Assembly: GCA_002205965.3 (NCBI GenBank) | Contig: NADL03000017.1 | Location: 620,001-684,000, forward strand | Length of the DNA: 64,000 nt | Direction: 5' to 3' | Source: Kappaphycus alvarezii | Lineage: Eukaryota > Rhodophyta > Florideophyceae > Gigartinales > Solieriaceae | Shown here: positions 60,296 to 64,000 of the stretch, piece by piece | Layout of the letters: the number at the start of each line of letters is the position of its first letter | Position numbering within the stretch: the first letter of the stretch is position 1 | Notes under the pieces: generated by a model | The model's input: the letters and a program-made list of their open reading frames with translations, nothing else | The model's database searches: none | What the model was told of the DNA's origin: nothing | Program-made: the position numbers and the translations under genes

Positions 60296-61033
60296 ATGTC
60301 AACAGATGACGATATCCCGATGATCGAACGCACAAGAATTGAGCTCTTACCACGCCCAATCACATGCATTACGAACCTCTTATTAGCACCGCTAGCAGAT
60401 TATGCCCAGCGCGAACCAAGAATATTTGCGAAGCACATACATAGAGCTACTCACACCCCAGCGGCGCAAGTAAGCATCATCTGCAGGCAAGCAGGTACTG
60501 TGAATCTTACCCTTCAGCGAGCAATAGACAAGGTTGACTCTGCTTGTGATATGTGCTCTGGGTCAGGAAGGTCAAAACCGACCAACTAGGTCTCCCTTAC
60601 TCATGTGAATGAAGAATTCAACATCGGGGTTCAAGTGGACTTTTGATTTGAACACATCAGAAATCAAAACTGTACAATATTTTTCATAACGGAAACCGGC
60701 ACAGGCTTCTCCGAGGGAGTCATAACGCTCACTAAATACGTGGACAGCATGTGTAAGCTTTTGGAACACGTGTGTGTATCCCGTCATGGTGCGCCAACTG
60801 CACTCCCAGCGGACTATGAGTATTAAAGAGGTCGTTTTTGTTCATTATTGGAGGCCCACGACATCAAGTTCAAGCCAAGGCCAACACGCCGCCACAATAA
60901 GACTAGGATCGTTGAGCGAACCTTACAAACATTGAAGTCATCTGTGGGAACCTGGCCTTTTATTTTTTTTTGCGCGCGCATGCTGTTCTTACTACAGTAC
61001 AAACAGGCTTTCCTGTCCAGGGCACACGTGTAG
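60296..61033 (+). pseudogene. Integrase segment (fossil)
   Basis: The spaced His residues in AKHIHRATHTPA and the Cys pair in DSACDMCSGSGRSKP give an HHCC-like zinc-binding domain. THVNEEFNIGVQVDF carries the first core Asp. FKPRPTRRHNKTRIVERTLQ carries the catalytic Glu. The R-R-H-N-K box differs from the usual copia integrase sequence at that point. Confidence 0.6.
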
Positions 61034-61039
61034 TTCCAC

Positions 61040-61740
61040 GTGTGATTGCCACGATTACGGCAAAAGGCGGTTACAATGATTCCCTTAATTATCCCTTTAT
61101 TTTAGTAATTACTATAGGACTAATTAGCTAAGAGTCCCACATTAGGTGGAACCGTTACTACTTAGGCTCGCCAACCCTTGGCATCCCTACCAGTAAAACA
61201 AAAAGAGCAAGAACCAACGAACTCCCTGACCAGCACCACTGAGACCGGAGTAGTCGGGTGTGGTTTGTCTAGGTTTTGCCTAGCTGAGTGCCCGGCAAGC
61301 CTAGCGCTGCAGGGGACCACTACAGCTAGACCCTCTAGCGTGCGTCCAGAGTAAGAGGCGCTACTCGTTTCCGTAGTAGACACAGTGACTGGAGTAGTCA
61401 CACTTCACTTACCCTTTCGGGCGCTTCCCGAAGTAAGATCGCCTACACTACTAACCATCTCCCTCCTCCTTTTCCTTCTACAATCATCACTCATGGAACC
61501 ACCTGGAGGATCCAAAGGCGTCCTCCTAGTCCTTTTCGAGCGCGACTTACGGTCGGTCTGCCCTGCTACTTTCGTAGCTGTCTAGCTCCGCTAGACTGGT
61601 CTCCCGAAGAAGCTTCGCTTGTAAAACTCCCCACCTGATGCGTGGACCTACGAGTCGTTCTACTACATCATCATCTATAAGCTGTAAAAGGAGACTTGTA
61701 GCTGCTCCACTGAAGATATCATGACAAGATATGTGTTCCT
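61040..61740. mobile_element. GC-rich block between the integrase and reverse transcriptase parts
   Basis: About 700 bp of distinct, GC-richer sequence without coding similarity separate the integrase and reverse transcriptase parts of the copia relic. It contains GTGACT-GGAGT-AGTCAC (61385-61401) and other short inverted repeats such as CTAGCTCCGCTAG. It could be an inserted solo LTR or small non-autonomous element; I found no terminal repeats or duplications that prove this. Confidence 0.3.
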
Positions 61741-62579
61741 TTCTAACCTATTCCCTGATTCTCGAGTTTTAGGCTCGTTTTAGTTGGTGCGAGACTACCA
61801 GCCAGCTATTCTCGGAACATCAGCGGCCAAATTACAGCAATAACTCTTGGATTCACACATTAAGTAGTCAGCGACGAGAGAGTTACAGCGAGAACTGAAA
61901 GGAAAGCAAAATCACGCTGCATGAGCAGCCGCATACAAAAAAGAGACACTTTCTGGATATGATATTCATCAATAGAGGATAATTAATGAGAAGAATGGAC
62001 TAAAACCGTTATTGTCCAACTTCATGTGCATTATATGGAGTTTTGTAGACTGAGGGATGGCAAAAAAATCACGGGGCCAATTATGAAACCTGCCTATGAA
62101 GATGTGCACCTCGCTCCGAGATCTGAATTAAACAGGAGCTTATGGAATGTTCGCTTGAAGCACTGATGAGTAATTCGATGGACGGGAGGGGCAGTAACAA
62201 ATACAATGCAGGTGCATAGAACATATCCACCGAATGTTAACGCTCTCCACTCTGCTCAGATACCACTAAGGCGCAACCGCAACATACTTTATATTGGGAT
62301 AGCAGATCCCAAAGTTAGCTAGGGTGCAGGCGAGGAACTACTTCGCATTACGCTCCGTGATATCAGAAAGCAGCTTTATGAGCTAGTAGCACCTACGCAA
62401 AAATTCCAGGCACTTGAATCAGAAATTGCACGCGTACTTGAGAACATAAACGAACAAGTTGGATCTCGTCATGTGACGAAGCTCGAGATAGAATTTTCCC
62501 AAGCATGGATCATCCAGCAAGTATTTACTGAGGAATAAGACGAAAATTGGGCAGATGATTTCCAAGAAATCAGTAAGTG

Positions 62580-63042
62580 CGACATCATAGACGACGCTAA
62601 TTTCATACGGTCACATGTTGTATATAAGGTGAGAACAGATGAGTTCGGGACAAGTAAGTTAAGAAGCTTTGCCCATATGTAAATGAAGACGATGATAAGG
62701 AGCTCATTAGGAAGGATTGTGCCAATGCAAACTAAGCATCGTATGATTATTTTTCCAATGGTAACCTTCCTGAACTCTGAGATCAGAACTGCCGAAATTA
62801 AAGGGACCTTACTCCAATGTGTTCCAGTTAAAAGAGATGAATATGAAAGGCCTCCCAGAGAAATACAACACGTGAGTAAGTACAAAAAAGGAGTTCTCGG
62901 GAAACTACTGAAGCTACTAGATGGAATCGTCGGGGCCGGCAGACAGTGTATGTTGAAGGTCCAGAACTGGATGCATACCGAAGGAGGGTTGAAGCGTGTA
63001 TTGATTGTCGGTTTGTCGATTTTTTGTCAAGCGCAACTGTAA
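62580..63042 (+). pseudogene. Reverse transcriptase segment (fossil)
   Basis: IRSHVVYKVRTDEFGTSKLR resembles the start of the copia reverse transcriptase. YERPPREIQHVSKYKKGVLG followed by KLLKLLDGIVGAGRQ matches the later fingers/palm segment. The catalytic Y-x-D-D box was not found. Confidence 0.6.
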
Positions 63043-63561
63043 GGTTAGCATAGTCTTATTAGTAGCGAAACTAACACATGAATTTCTCATGACCGGCAAC
63101 AACTTCGATCTGGACGAGTATTTAATTGGATACAGAAGCGATTTGGAGTTGGAATAGTCAACAATAGACCTTTACTCGTGTTTTGCGGTACCTAGATTAA
63201 GATTCAATCTAATGGTGACATAGTTTTATCGATGGGTCAGTAATGGAATCAACCGCAACCGATAGAGCTCTCAAAAATAACACTCAAAGAAAGAGATTCA
63301 TTAGAAACAGCTGGAGAAATCACCAGAACAGGGCGTTAGAAGACACCTTTTCATACCTTGAGAACAAGGTTTTACGGTAAGCGTCATACGTTGTTTCGTT
63401 ATTGAAACAAAGTGTACCAAGACTGAAATTTGAACACCTCATGGGCGAAAAAAGTATGATGAGCGAGCACCTCAAATTGGATTCAACCATCATCTATCAA
63501 AACGCCGATGGTTCTGAATAAAATTTACAAAATTTTGAATTAATACTACTTACTTCTGGTC

Positions 63562-64000
63562 TCAATACACCCAAACAGCCACCTTCAAACGATTTAAGGC
63601 CAGGAGGCGTTCTGAGACCCAAATTACTTCAGAATTGAACTTTAGACTCAAGTTTACATGCAAGAGCGAAGTATGAAGGACTAAAACAAATTTATTGACT
63701 ACTTTCAGGGTCCTATCTTGTTCCAGACCACTACTATGGAATTCCAAGAAGCAGTTCCGGTTGTGTTCCAAACAAAGGAATAAACCGCAACTGCAGCACC
63801 TAAAGGAATACTTTCGCTTCCCCCGTAAGATGTTCCATTGCGACGACAAAAAAAAGCACCCACCTCTTTTGCTACTTGGAACACGGATTGGAATGTATTC
63901 ATCTGAGGAAATCAGGTCAATGGCCCTGTTACAATTACTTTTCGTCACATAACCTCCGGCATTAACCTTCCTCTTGGAAGTAAAGAATTCATCGGCATTT
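63562..64000 (-). pseudogene. C-terminal zinc-ribbon tail of a transposase, cut by the window edge
   Basis: The minus frame is open from the window edge to 63562. It reads NADEFFTSKRKVNAGGYVTK and IPIRVPSSKRGGCFFL, then KRKYSFRCCSCGLFLCLEHN and RNCFLEFH. The Cys pairs followed by LC and CF-x-x-FH resemble the C-terminal zinc ribbon of PiggyBac-type transposases. The core would lie to the right, outside the window. One expected Cys of the first pair seems replaced (CFFL). The frame itself is intact as far as it can be seen, so it may be a live or recently dead copy. Confidence 0.45.

Larger units (their letters stand above)
59300..63500 (+). mobile_element. Second copia-type LTR-retroelement relic, ends not found
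   Basis: On the plus strand I see, in order, a Gag-like segment (VDGKILTFNQEAAIAALKNI at about 59.5 kb) and a retropepsin-like DPGATRCIVGVNYA (about 59.95 kb). An integrase zinc-binding and core region follows at 60.4-61.0 kb, then reverse transcriptase at 62.6-63.0 kb. Protease-integrase-reverse transcriptase order is copia-like. Its motifs differ from the 38.5-43.7 kb element, so it is another lineage, perhaps of the GalEa type known from red algae (inference only). No terminal repeat pair is visible. It is heavily broken, with more than ten breaks. Confidence 0.6.

Overview
This window looks like repeat-dominated nuclear DNA from a eukaryote. It has no bacterial-style operons, rRNA genes, tRNA genes or CRISPR arrays that I can support. 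Almost every recognisable protein belongs to a transposable element, and most are broken. The mix is a LINE with APE endonuclease, pogo-type and PiggyBac-like DNA transposons, Ty1/copia and Ty3/gypsy relics. Long gene-poor spacers and clusters of the palindrome TACTGTACAGTA add to the picture. My best guess is a multicellular alga, perhaps a florideophyte red alga, at low to moderate confidence because no diagnostic host housekeeping gene is present.

Layout, left half: 0-3.3 kb is mostly non-coding and carries a diverged pair of short repeats (0.46 and 2.34 kb). A decayed plus-strand gene with a possible cysteine-protease-like C-terminus (3.4-4.6 kb) runs tail-to-tail into a minus-strand LINE (4.9-8.9 kb). 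After a 2 kb blank, a minus-strand gene for a long, arginine/serine-rich, probably disordered protein occupies 11.3-14.8 kb. It is the best candidate for a host gene, but it is split over several frames. The 15-24 kb stretch is gene-poor, with GTAC palindromes and the orphan C-terminus of a reverse-transcriptase-type element (20.8-21.85 kb). From about 24.3 to 32.0 kb there is a strikingly A+T-rich, ORF-poor block with a three-copy tandem repeat.

Layout, right half: a pogo-type transposon has exact ends and TA duplications (32.05-34.09 kb). A GC-rich island lies at 36.2-36.7 kb. A complete-length but broken Ty1/copia element with two LTRs follows (38.5-43.7 kb). Next come two neighbouring minus-strand relics of an unusual transposase type (44.8-48.8 and 48.7-51.8 kb), in which a PiggyBac-like DDE core is followed by a YqaJ-like PD-(D/E)XK nuclease segment. 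A 76-bp tandem array leads into a minus-strand Ty3/gypsy element whose long terminal repeats are almost identical (52.4-58.1 kb). A second, differently organised copia-type relic lies at about 59.3-63.5 kb, and a zinc-ribbon tail of another transposase runs off the right edge on the minus strand.

The genes do not form a pathway. The window reads as a graveyard of elements of different ages inserted side by side. The most interesting item is the DDE-plus-YqaJ transposase pair and the shared hairpin-like sequence at its presumed ends. All coordinates for decayed elements are approximate unless stated. Base composition was judged by eye.
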